Source of the DNA: Gammaproteobacteria bacterium | GTDB lineage: Bacteria; Pseudomonadota; Gammaproteobacteria; Pseudomonadales; Pseudohongiellaceae | NCBI GenBank assembly: GCA_018661465.1 | Contig: JABJIC010000027.1 | Coordinates: forward strand, 21,694-85,693 | DNA length: 64,000 nt | Direction: 5' to 3' | Shown here: piece after piece, positions 45,640 through 53,349 of the stretch | Numbering within the stretch: position 1 is the first letter of the stretch | Layout of the letters: every line of letters starts with the position of its first letter | The notes under the pieces: model-generated | Databases searched by the model: none | The model's input: the letters and a program-made list of their open reading frames with translations, nothing else | Told to the model about the DNA's origin: nothing | Program-made: the position numbers and the translations under genes

Positions 45640-46545
45640 ATGAAAATTTCAACACGCCACCTAGCATTAACCGCCTTGTTTGGACTGACAGTCCAGGCAC
45701 CGCTGGCTATGGCGCAAGAAGATGGTTTTTCCCAGATCAGTTCTGCCAATTCAAGCTTTCGCATCGCGCCTAGCTCCGTTCTAAGTGGTGCTACACCTCT
45801 GTTGAGCATTGAACGCAATATCGAAGAGAAGGATTTTCAAGGTGGTCTTGTTGAAGACGCTTTGAACTTCAATCTGGGTGTTGAGTTGGAGCCACTACCG
45901 GGTTTCAGCGTTCGCGCAGACGCTTGGCAACTGGAAGTCGATGAGGCTCCTGCCGTTAAATCCAATGGTTCTGATTGGCAAAACAGCTTGCCTCAACTTT
46001 ATATCGAAGATTCGGAAATTCATGAATTCAATCTGGACAACCCACTTCTCGGAAGTAATGTTGAGTCCAATGGCTTCGACCTTGGAGCCGCGTATGTGTG
46101 GGAAACAACTCGTTTTGGCCAGTTTACACTGAGTACCAAAGCAACCTACGTAGAAGAATTTGAAAATAAAGGTGGTCTACTTGATCTGGCGACTACAGAG
46201 ATAGGGGCCATAGAAGAGCGAGTAATTAGCCCGGAGTTGCAAAGCAGTCTTATGCTGACATGGGAGTTTGGTAATCACACAGCTAGTGCTGTTACCAATT
46301 ATTTCGATTCTTATAAAAACATCAGCGAGTTGGACATCGAGGAGATTAACGACCTGGTGGACAATATCACCACCGTTGATCTGCAGTATGGCTATAGCGT
46401 GAAGACAGGCTCTAACAGAGCTGTAATTTCCTTTGGCATCCGCAATATTTTTGATGAGCAGACGGCGCAGATTCTAAATTCAAATACACGTATCCTTGAT
46501 CAGAATGGTCGTGTGGCTTACGGTTCCATCAAGTACCAGTTTTAA
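45640..46545 (+). pseudogene. TonB-dependent receptor with the plug and most of the barrel deleted
   Basis: The 301-residue frame begins with a complete signal peptide (MKISTRHLALTALFGLTVQA..., cleavage after MAQ near 25). Instead of a TonB box and plug it passes directly to what looks like the last third of a TonB-receptor barrel: LNFNLGVELEPLPGFSVRADAW (first part about 68-85), FDLGAAYVWETTRFGQFTL, DLQYGYSV, ISFGIRNIFDEQTAQ and the terminal aromatic residue in GSIKYQF. Full receptors of this kind are 700-1000 residues. The frame is intact across the presumed deletion, so a small barrel-like product could still be made, but transport is not expected. Confidence 0.7.
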
Positions 46546-46672
46546 TTCTATTCTTAATAGCTGTTTCAACTATTGTTTTAAAAACGATTTCTAAATCGGT
46601 TCAGATTCTTTCCTCCCTTTATTTCAGATAGATCTTCACTGAAGTCGTAATTCCATATCTGTTTTTTCAGGC

Positions 46673-46700
46673 AAAAAAAACCCCGGATTAATCCGAGGTT
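46673..46700 (-). terminator. Rho-independent terminator downstream of comF
   Basis: On the minus strand a 10-bp stem with one G-U pair and a 2-base centre is followed by eight T's. It faces comF and would end its transcript or that of the candidate small RNA. It is not oriented to serve the TonB-receptor remnant on the plus strand. Confidence 0.85.
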
Positions 46701-46799
46701 AAAGTCTGCTCTAAAATACTTCAAATAACTTCTAAAACAAGGAGAGTCTTAAGGCCGGTGAGACCACTACTATTGGCCTTTCAGAATGAAACCATTATA
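46673..46799 (-). ncRNA. Candidate small RNA with terminator in the TonB-receptor / comF spacer
   Basis: On the minus strand a TATAAT (46794-46799) is followed about 110 bases later by a strong intrinsic terminator: AACCTCGGAT and ATCCGGGGTT arms (46679-46700) and eight T's (46673-46680). The RNA between would fold a 6-bp AAGGCC/GGCCTT stem (46751-46780) capped by GGT-CTC-ACC and then a single-stranded A/U-rich part with a 10-11-bp degenerate repeat (46710-46740). The -35 is weak. Alternatively the terminator simply ends comF transcription 175 bases upstream. The rest of this 329-bp spacer (46546-46672) shows only a short CGATTT/AAATCG palindrome. Confidence 0.35.
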
Positions 46800-46874
46800 G
46801 CTGCCCTGTGAAACCAATCTGTGTTCCTAATCACAATGTAAGTGAATATTCTGGAATGGCTAGTTTTTCAGCCG

Positions 46875-47597
46875 TTAGCGGCTAGCTCGAGCCAGCGACC
46901 ACACGTCAACTCTAGCTATTCCGGCGTCATGCAGGCACCTGCTGAGGGCCGAAACCGTCGCTGTTGTGGTAACTACATCATCGATTACTGCGATGTGGCT
47001 CACACTCTCAATGCTGGCCTTTCCACTGTTTTTTGAATACCGATTGGGCTTCATGACAAAGGCTTTTCTTAGATTGGATTTGCGCGCCTTAGCTGATTTC
47101 ATTTTCATCTGCGGTGCAGTGTTTTTCTTTCTCGTAACTAGAAAATGATTGATGGGGATGCCGGTACTTTTAGAAAGTGTTCGGGCGATCTCCATTGACT
47201 GGTTGAAACCTCTCTCCCTTAATCGCTGAGTGTGAAGTGGCACCGGAATCAAAAATTGAGGGGCTGCTGAAGATTGATAGTAGGCTTTAAATTCTGAACA
47301 CAGCAGCTGGATGAGCGCCTGGGCAGAGGGAAACCCGGCATGGAACTTAAACTCAGTAATGAGTTTATCCACCGGTGTCTGGTAGTGAAAAACGCTTCGG
47401 CAGAAACTAAAACTTGGAGGTTGCAACACGCAGCCCCCACATAAAGTTCCCTCAGCAGAATAGGCTGGGAATTCCAATCCGCAACAACTACAGAAATTGT
47501 GCATGAAGGGTAGAGAGGGCTCGCAGTAGGAGCACAGGCCAAAATTTGTATCAGTTTCCAGTTGACACAATACACAGCAGCGCGGGAAAAAATTCAC
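46875..47597 (-). CDS. comF: ComF family phosphoribosyltransferase-like protein
   Basis: The 240 residues have an N-terminal zinc-finger-like part with eight cysteines (CCVLC, CSYC, CSCCG, CGGC; about 7-56), then a phosphoribosyltransferase fold with IPVPLHTQRLRERGFNQS (about 115-132) and the PRPP loop VIDDVVTTTATVSAL. ComF is needed for single-stranded DNA import during natural transformation in several bacteria, but it is also kept in non-competent species. Pilus genes needed for DNA uptake are degraded elsewhere in this window, so its present role is open. The bioB gene usually next to it is absent. Confidence 0.9.
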   Translation of the reverse strand: MNFFPRCCVLCQLETDTNFGLCSYCEPSLPFMHNFCSCCGLEFPAYSAEGTLCGGCVLQPPSFSFCRSVFHYQTPVDKLITEFKFHAGFPSAQALIQLLCSEFKAYYQSSAAPQFLIPVPLHTQRLRERGFNQSMEIARTLSKSTGIPINHFLVTRKKNTAPQMKMKSAKARKSNLRKAFVMKPNRYSKNSGKASIESVSHIAVIDDVVTTTATVSALSRCLHDAGIARVDVWSLARASR

Positions 47598-47732
47598 AAT
47601 CTATATTTTCGTATTGAAATTGGCTTGAACAATTCGAGAGAACCCGTAATAGCTTTCAATAATTATAGTCAGAATATGAGTGATTGCTTGATCCTGAGCC
47701 CAAAGGAGCTACCTGAAGTAAGCGGCTTCACT

Positions 47733-47738
47733 TATAAT
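47733..47738 (+). promoter_or_regulatory. -10 element ahead of the acyl-CoA dehydrogenase
   Basis: A perfect TATAAT lies about 65 bases before the ATG at 47803; no good -35 is visible. An ACAGGAA ribosome site precedes the start. Confidence 0.4.
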
Positions 47739-47802
47739 TGCGCCTCGCTTGGAAAAGATCCCGAGATTGTCGGGAATTGAATAGAGAAGTGGGGAACAGG
47801 AA

Positions 47803-49599
47803 ATGACTAGCTATAGAGCGCCATTAAAGGATATTGAATTCCTGATGCGCGATGTATTCGATGCTGAAAAATTGTTTGCATCAATGCCTGACACTGAAGA
47901 AGTAACTGAAGATTTGATTCTGGCCATTCTCGAGGAGGCTGGAAAGATTTCGGAAAGGTTGCTGGGTCCGATTAATCAATCCGGAGATGAGCAGGGCTGC
48001 CAATTTAACGACGGTGTGGTTACAACTCCAGCGGGTTTTAAAGAAGCCTATAAGGCATATTCCGAAGGTGGATGGTCCAGCCTCACTGGAGACACAGACT
48101 TTGGTGGTCAGGGAATGCCAAAGATGCTTTCTTCCATGTTTGAAGAAATGGCATTTGCTGCGAACTCTTCATTTGCTCTTTATACAATTCTCAATACAGG
48201 TGCCACGCTCACTCTGAGCCAACATGGCAGTGAGGAGTTAAAGCAAACCTATTTGCCAAAAATGTATGAGGGCCGCTGGACTGGCACCATGTGTCTCACC
48301 GAATCCCATGCTGGAACTGATCTGGGGATGATCAAGAGCCGCGCAGTTCCTGGCGAAGATGGCTCCTATACCATCACCGGCACCAAAATCTTTATCACTG
48401 CAGGTGAACATGACTTGTCTGAAAACATCATTCACTTGGTGCTGGCCAAGTTGCCGGATGCGCCAGCAGGTCCAAGAGGCATATCCCTCTTTCTCGTTCC
48501 AAAGTTAGCGGTGGGTAATGATGGTGAGCTCAATGGAGAATTGAATAATGTGTCTTGTGGTTCAATTGAGCACAAGATGGGCATAAGAGCGTCCGCCACC
48601 TGCGTGATGAATTTCGACCAGTCCCGAGGCTTTCTGGTGGGGGAATTGAACAAAGGCTTATCCCATATGTTCACAATGATGAACTATGAGCGTTTATCTA
48701 TGGGGTTGCAGGGAAATGGTCTTGCAGAAAGTTCATATCAAGTAGCCGCCGCATACGCAAAAGACAGAGTGCAAGGCAGAGCTCCCAGTGGCGCCCTAAA
48801 GCCAGAGGCCAATGCCGATCCTATTCTGGTACATCCTGATGTAAGAAGAATGTTGCTCACCATGCGCGCAAATATTCTGGGCGGCAGGGCACTGTCCCTC
48901 TATGTCGCCAGTCAGCTGGATCAATCCCGATTTCATCCTGATGAGCAGAAGCGAAAGAAAGCAGCGGACCTTGTGGCGCTGCTTATTCCCGTACAGAAAG
49001 CCTATTGTTCAGACAGGGGGTTTGATTCCTGTGTATTGGGGCAACAGGTTCTCGGTGGTCATGGCTATGTGGCTGAATGGGGTCTGGAGCAGAATGTTCG
49101 CGATGCTCGCATCGCTCAGATCTATGAAGGCACTAACGGAGTGCAGGCTCTGGATCTGATGGGTCGAAAGACTGTCCGTTGTAACGGTGAATTGTTAGCT
49201 GTTCTGGTTTCCGAAATTGAAGATTTTCAGCAGAGCCAGAAGAGTGTCGATGCTATGCAGTCATACCTGCAGATATTGGAACAGACCAAGGTTCATTTAG
49301 TCGAAACTACGGAAAAGATTATTGCCAGTTCTGAGAGCAATCCAGATGAGGTGGGCGCAGCGTCCTATGCCTACATGGAATTGATGGGATTGAGCTTGTT
49401 TTGCTTTATGTGGGTGCGAATGATTGCTGCAGCTTTGAATACGCGAGAGGAATCCAGCAGCGATAAGGATTATCTTGATAGCTTGATAAAAACAGGGGAT
49501 TTCTTTTTTGCTCGATTACTACCCAAAGGTCATGCTCTTGCAGCTGAGATTTCTGCCGGCTCCGGCACCTTGATGGCAATGACAGCCGAGCAGTTCTAA
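47803..49599 (+). CDS. Acyl-CoA dehydrogenase, long form with extended C-terminus (DmdC-like family)
   Basis: The 598 residues have the acyl-CoA dehydrogenase core: MCLTESHAGTDLGMIKSRA (about 163-181), KIFITAGEHD, and the catalytic Glu in IAQIYEGTNGVQALDLMG (about 440). An N-terminal cap (1-70) and a C-terminal helical extension (about 475-598) place it with the longer enzymes that include 3-methylmercaptopropionyl-CoA dehydrogenase (DmdC) and other fatty-acyl-CoA dehydrogenases. FAD-dependent, cytosolic. Substrate cannot be read from sequence; beta-oxidation of medium or long acyl-CoA is the cautious call. It stands alone, with no electron-transfer flavoprotein or hydratase genes nearby. Confidence 0.88.
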   Translation: MTSYRAPLKDIEFLMRDVFDAEKLFASMPDTEEVTEDLILAILEEAGKISERLLGPINQSGDEQGCQFNDGVVTTPAGFKEAYKAYSEGGWSSLTGDTDFGGQGMPKMLSSMFEEMAFAANSSFALYTILNTGATLTLSQHGSEELKQTYLPKMYEGRWTGTMCLTESHAGTDLGMIKSRAVPGEDGSYTITGTKIFITAGEHDLSENIIHLVLAKLPDAPAGPRGISLFLVPKLAVGNDGELNGELNNVSCGSIEHKMGIRASATCVMNFDQSRGFLVGELNKGLSHMFTMMNYERLSMGLQGNGLAESSYQVAAAYAKDRVQGRAPSGALKPEANADPILVHPDVRRMLLTMRANILGGRALSLYVASQLDQSRFHPDEQKRKKAADLVALLIPVQKAYCSDRGFDSCVLGQQVLGGHGYVAEWGLEQNVRDARIAQIYEGTNGVQALDLMGRKTVRCNGELLAVLVSEIEDFQQSQKSVDAMQSYLQILEQTKVHLVETTEKIIASSESNPDEVGAASYAYMELMGLSLFCFMWVRMIAAALNTREESSSDKDYLDSLIKTGDFFFARLLPKGHALAAEISAGSGTLMAMTAEQF

Positions 49600-49627
49600 T
49601 TGGCGTAGCTATTGAATCAGTAGCGTA

Positions 49628-50407
49628 CTAAATAACCCACTCAACACTGTCGGAGAATAGTTCCTTGAACTGATCAAGGTCTTCGTCTTTCTCGCCTACA
49701 AGGATCATATTGCCTTCATCCATAGGAATTACGACTCCGTCGAATCGGTCGTCCCGTATTTGATATTCGGTATCCACTGGGCTGTTATTGATGACGAATA
49801 TACTCACGGCTCCCATGCTGCCTTCCACCAGAAGGTGCGCACTTTCAAACGCGGGTATTACTACGCAGGGCTTGGCTGAGCGTACCGTTAGAGAGCGAGT
49901 AAGCTCATTGCTTACTAATTGAGTGCCAGCATTGGCCATGCTTTCATTAACCGCAGGCATGGCAACGAAATCACTGAAAACACCACTGTTAATGGCGTTA
50001 ATCTCGTCACTGTCTTCATAGAGGTGGGCCAGCACGCTGTTACCGAAAGACAGTTCTTCATCTGAAAGTCCTGAATTTTGACCGAGGTTGAAGCTTATCC
50101 CTATGGCCAAAACCAAAGTGGCAGCCAATGCCACATACTGAAAATATTTTGGTCGAGCCGAGTTGATGCTTACCACATTGCTGCCAGAGTCTGAATGATC
50201 ATCCTCTTCAGGTATGGCAAGAAGTTTCGCAGATAAGCCCTCGGGTATTGCTATGTCATCGACAGTAGCTTGAAGCTCACTTTCGAATGCGCGGGCTTCA
50301 TCAAGAATTTGCTGCAGAGCTGGGTTCTTGCTGGCAGCATCCAGCAATTCCTGATCTACATTAATAGGGCTTTCGAGAACCCGTTTCTGAAATTCTAATT
50401 CATCCAT
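49628..50407 (-). CDS. DUF3379-type putative anti-sigma factor
   Basis: The 259-residue protein has a cytosolic N-terminal part (1-88), one membrane helix (about 89-106, FQYVALAATLVLAIGISF) and a periplasmic domain with a single Cys in SAKPCVVIPAF. It begins MDELEFQKRVLESP, as in the DUF3379 family found beside ECF sigma genes. It follows the sigma factor fragment on the same strand by 79 bp. It appears intact although its partner sigma gene has lost its 5' end, so it may be a relic or may control another sigma factor. Confidence 0.75.
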   Translation of the reverse strand: MDELEFQKRVLESPINVDQELLDAASKNPALQQILDEARAFESELQATVDDIAIPEGLSAKLLAIPEEDDHSDSGSNVVSINSARPKYFQYVALAATLVLAIGISFNLGQNSGLSDEELSFGNSVLAHLYEDSDEINAINSGVFSDFVAMPAVNESMANAGTQLVSNELTRSLTVRSAKPCVVIPAFESAHLLVEGSMGAVSIFVINNSPVDTEYQIRDDRFDGVVIPMDEGNMILVGEKDEDLDQFKELFSDSVEWVI

Positions 50408-50486
50408 TTGGCTTGCTCTGTATTGGTCTCTTTTTTAGATCTCTAGTTTCACTTACACTTTTCACCGAGTCTTAGCTCGGGTCATG

Positions 50487-50882
50487 CTAATCTTCCTGGT
50501 CCACAGTATCTGGATCCAGATCAAACTCTTTTCTTAATTTGCTTCTCGCACGAAAAAGACGGGTCATTACAGTGTTATTGTTCAATTGCAGCATATCCGC
50601 AATCTCCTTGCCGCTGAAACCGCCTATAACCTGCAATAACAGTGGCTCCCGATAATCACTTTCAAGGCGATTGATAGCCTTGTGCAATAGTTCCCGATCC
50701 ATCTTGTTATCAGGTTCGGAGTCGCCGGTTTCTGCAATCGATTGGCCGTCGATATCCACTAGTTCTGGTCGATAGCGTTCATATTGTCTGGCATTTTCTC
50801 GTCTAAGAATGGTGAATAGCCAAGCCTTGGCTGCCTTGTATTCCCTTGTATGACCGGTATGTCGCTCATTTCTATTCGAATC
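50487..50882 (-). pseudogene. Sigma-70 family (ECF-like) factor lacking its N-terminal region
   Basis: The open frame (131 codons) runs from a stop at 50883-50885. From about 50850 it reads KAAKAWLFTILRRENARQYE, the end of sigma region 2, then LHKAINRLESDYREPLLLQV and GKEIADMLQLNNNTVMTRLFRAR, the region 4 helix-turn-helix. The first 50-60 residues of region 2, which bind core polymerase and the -10, are missing. No ATG, GTG or TTG occurs in frame before the GTG at 50759, from which only 90 residues (region 4) could be made. The breakpoint lies near 50845-50885, just before the dapB promoter region. Confidence 0.8.
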
Positions 50883-51047
50883 TTATAAAAAAAGGGGGTG
50901 TTGCCCGACAAAGGTGACCTTGTTGCGGTGGGTATTGCTGTAGTGGGCTAAGCCTTAGGGCAGTGAGTGTGCCTAAAATGCCAATCTGCATCAAGTAAAT
51001 ACTGCGAATGTGCTCTGGCAGTGGTTTAGCTTGGACCAGAGCCTCTG

Positions 51048-51053
51048 TATACT
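51048..51053 (+). promoter_or_regulatory. -10 element of dapB
   Basis: TATACT in the context TGTATACTTGCGCG, 30 bases before the dapB ATG; -35 weak (TTTAGC at 17 bp). The same TGTATACT plus GC-rich context occurs before the rhodanese gene and typA. Confidence 0.4.
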
Positions 51054-51067
51054 TGCGCGAACGATAA

Positions 51068-51886
<819 letters not shown>

Positions 51887-51955
51887 ATTGCGGCTCTGGT
51901 TCCACCTAACTGCTGACTAATTTGATTTTTACGGGTGTTTTTATCACTTCGTCAT

Positions 51956-51984
51956 AGACAAGAGTAAGGGAGTTTTAATAGAAT
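51956..51984 (+). promoter_or_regulatory. Sigma-70 promoter of carAB
   Basis: TAGACA (51956-51961) and TAGAAT (51979-51984) with a 17-bp spacer. Predicted start near 51991, giving a leader of about 120 bases that contains a short reading frame and a terminator hairpin. Confidence 0.65.
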
Positions 51985-52002
51985 ACTCGCTCAGTAAGTT
52001 GG

Positions 52003-52095
52003 ATGCTGAAACCTTTGCGAATTAATAAGAAAGCGGAGTGGAGAGATTCTTCATTCCGTTTTTTTGTGCCCGCAGTTTGGAATGTAAATCGTTAG
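52003..52095 (+). CDS. Putative 30-residue carAB leader peptide
   Basis: An ATG about 12 bases after the predicted transcription start opens a 30-codon frame ending in TAG 16 bases before the carA start. It spans the intrinsic terminator at 52034-52065, and the T-run encodes Phe codons. This is the layout of pyrBI-type attenuation, where a ribosome closely following a UTP-starved polymerase prevents the terminator from forming. P. aeruginosa carAB is known to have a leader peptide and pyrimidine control. The ribosome site is weak, so translation is unproven. Confidence 0.5.
   Translation: MLKPLRINKKAEWRDSSFRFFVPAVWNVNR
52034..52065 (+). terminator. Intrinsic terminator in the carAB leader (attenuator)
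   Basis: A 10-bp stem (CGGAGTGGAG with CTTCATTCCG, two G-U pairs, 5-base loop; 52034-52058) is followed by seven T's (52059-52065). It lies between the carAB promoter and carA on the coding strand, so read-through must be regulated. No competing antiterminator stem is obvious, which favours a coupled-translation mechanism. Confidence 0.75.
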
Positions 52096-52111
52096 AGATA
52101 GTGGAGTGAAA

Positions 52112-53251
52112 GTGGCTGGAGCAGCTGTACTGGCGTTAGAGGATGGCAGTATTTTTCGAGGTATTGCTATAGGAGCAGAGGGTAGCTCCAGTGGGGAAGT
52201 GGTTTTTAATACTTCCATGACTGGCTATCAAGAAATTCTTACAGATCCTTCCTATGCTCGACAAATCGTAACCCTGACATACCCTCATATAGGCAACACT
52301 GGCACCAATCAGGAAGATAATGAATCCGGAAATGTCTGGTGTTCAGGGCTGGTGATACGTGACCTTCCCCTGATGGCAAGCAGCTGGCGCAAGCAGCAGA
52401 CCCTGAACGAATTCCTCACTGAACGAAACGTTGTAGCAATTGCTGAAATAGACACTCGTCGATTAACTCGCGTACTGCGTGACAAAGGGCCACTAAATGG
52501 CTGTCTCTTATCCGGAGCAGAATTAGAGTCTGGGGGAGAAGCGCTGGCTCTTGAGAGGGCTAAGTCCTTTCCAGGCCTTAAGGGCATGGACCTGGCAAAA
52601 GAAGTTACTTCGACCGAGAGTTATAAGTGGAGTGGCAGCGTCTGGGACCTCGTTGAGGGACACCAGCCGAGTGCTGACGATCGTTTTAAAGTTGTCGCCT
52701 ACGACTTTGGTGTAAAACAAAACATTTTGCGCATGCTGGTAGCCCGCGGCTGCGATGTCACCGTGGTGCCCGCTCAGACTTCAGCGGCGGAAGTGCTCGC
52801 GATGAAGCCTGATGGTGTCTTCCTTTCCAATGGGCCCGGTGATCCAGAGCCTTGTGATTACGCGATTACAGCTATCAGTGAGCTGCTTGATCAGGGCATT
52901 CCTCTATTCGGCATCTGCCTTGGTTGTCAGTTGTTGGCGCTCGCCTGTGGCGCACAAACAATCAAAATGCAGCTAGGTCATCACGGTGCCAATCATCCCG
53001 TACAGGATTTGAAGAAAGGCACGGTACTAATCACCAGTCAGAATCATGGCTTTGCTGTAGATGGGGATAGTCTCCCTGAGAATTTGATAGCAACACACAA
53101 ATCCCTGTTCGATGGCTCATTGCAGGGGATAGAGCGCACAGACAAACCCGCCTTTGGTTTTCAGGGTCATCCTGAGGCCAGTCCGGGTCCGCATGATGTC
53201 GCTCCATTGTTCGACCATTTCATTGAATTGATGACGAAGTACAAAGCTTAA
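52112..53251 (+). CDS. carA: Carbamoyl-phosphate synthase small (glutaminase) subunit
   Basis: CarA supplies ammonia from glutamine to CarB for arginine and pyrimidine synthesis. The 379 residues have the N-terminal CarA domain ([28 protein letters not shown]) and a class-I amidotransferase with Cys in [13 protein letters not shown] and His-Glu in [11 protein letters not shown]. The GTG at 52112 has GGAG 5 bases upstream and gives exact length agreement with Pseudomonas CarA at the N-terminus. A GTG six bases earlier is the alternative. Confidence 0.96.
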   Translation: MAGAAVLALEDGSIFRGIAIGAEGSSSGEVVFNTSMTGYQEILTDPSYARQIVTLTYPHIGNTGTNQEDNESGNVWCSGLVIRDLPLMASSWRKQQTLNEFLTERNVVAIAEIDTRRLTRVLRDKGPLNGCLLSGAELESGGEALALERAKSFPGLKGMDLAKEVTSTESYKWSGSVWDLVEGHQPSADDRFKVVAYDFGVKQNILRMLVARGCDVTVVPAQTSAAEVLAMKPDGVFLSNGPGDPEPCDYAITAISELLDQGIPLFGICLGCQLLALACGAQTIKMQLGHHGANHPVQDLKKGTVLITSQNHGFAVDGDSLPENLIATHKSLFDGSLQGIERTDKPAFGFQGHPEASPGPHDVAPLFDHFIELMTKYKA

Positions 53252-53294
53252 GAAGATATTGAAAAAGAGCTTGATATAAAGGCTTGAGAAAAAC
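53246..53294 (+). repeat. Degenerate 11-13-bp repeat at the carA stop codon
   Basis: Units begin at 53246 (GCTTAAGAAGA, contains the stop), 53257 (TATTGAAAAAGA), 53269 (GCTTGATATAAAG) and 53282 (GCTTGAGAAAAAC). The spacing drifts by a base each time. They fill half of the carA-carB spacer. Confidence 0.45.
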
Positions 53295-53349
53295 AGGAAA
53301 GCGAATGCTTTCACGGTGTAACGATTAAGCAGGATAGAACGCAACAGCG

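Noticed and set aside
47562..47780. 72-codon frame between comF and the acyl-CoA dehydrogenase
   Set aside because: It overlaps the comF start and the promoter region of the next gene, and its sequence is not protein-like.
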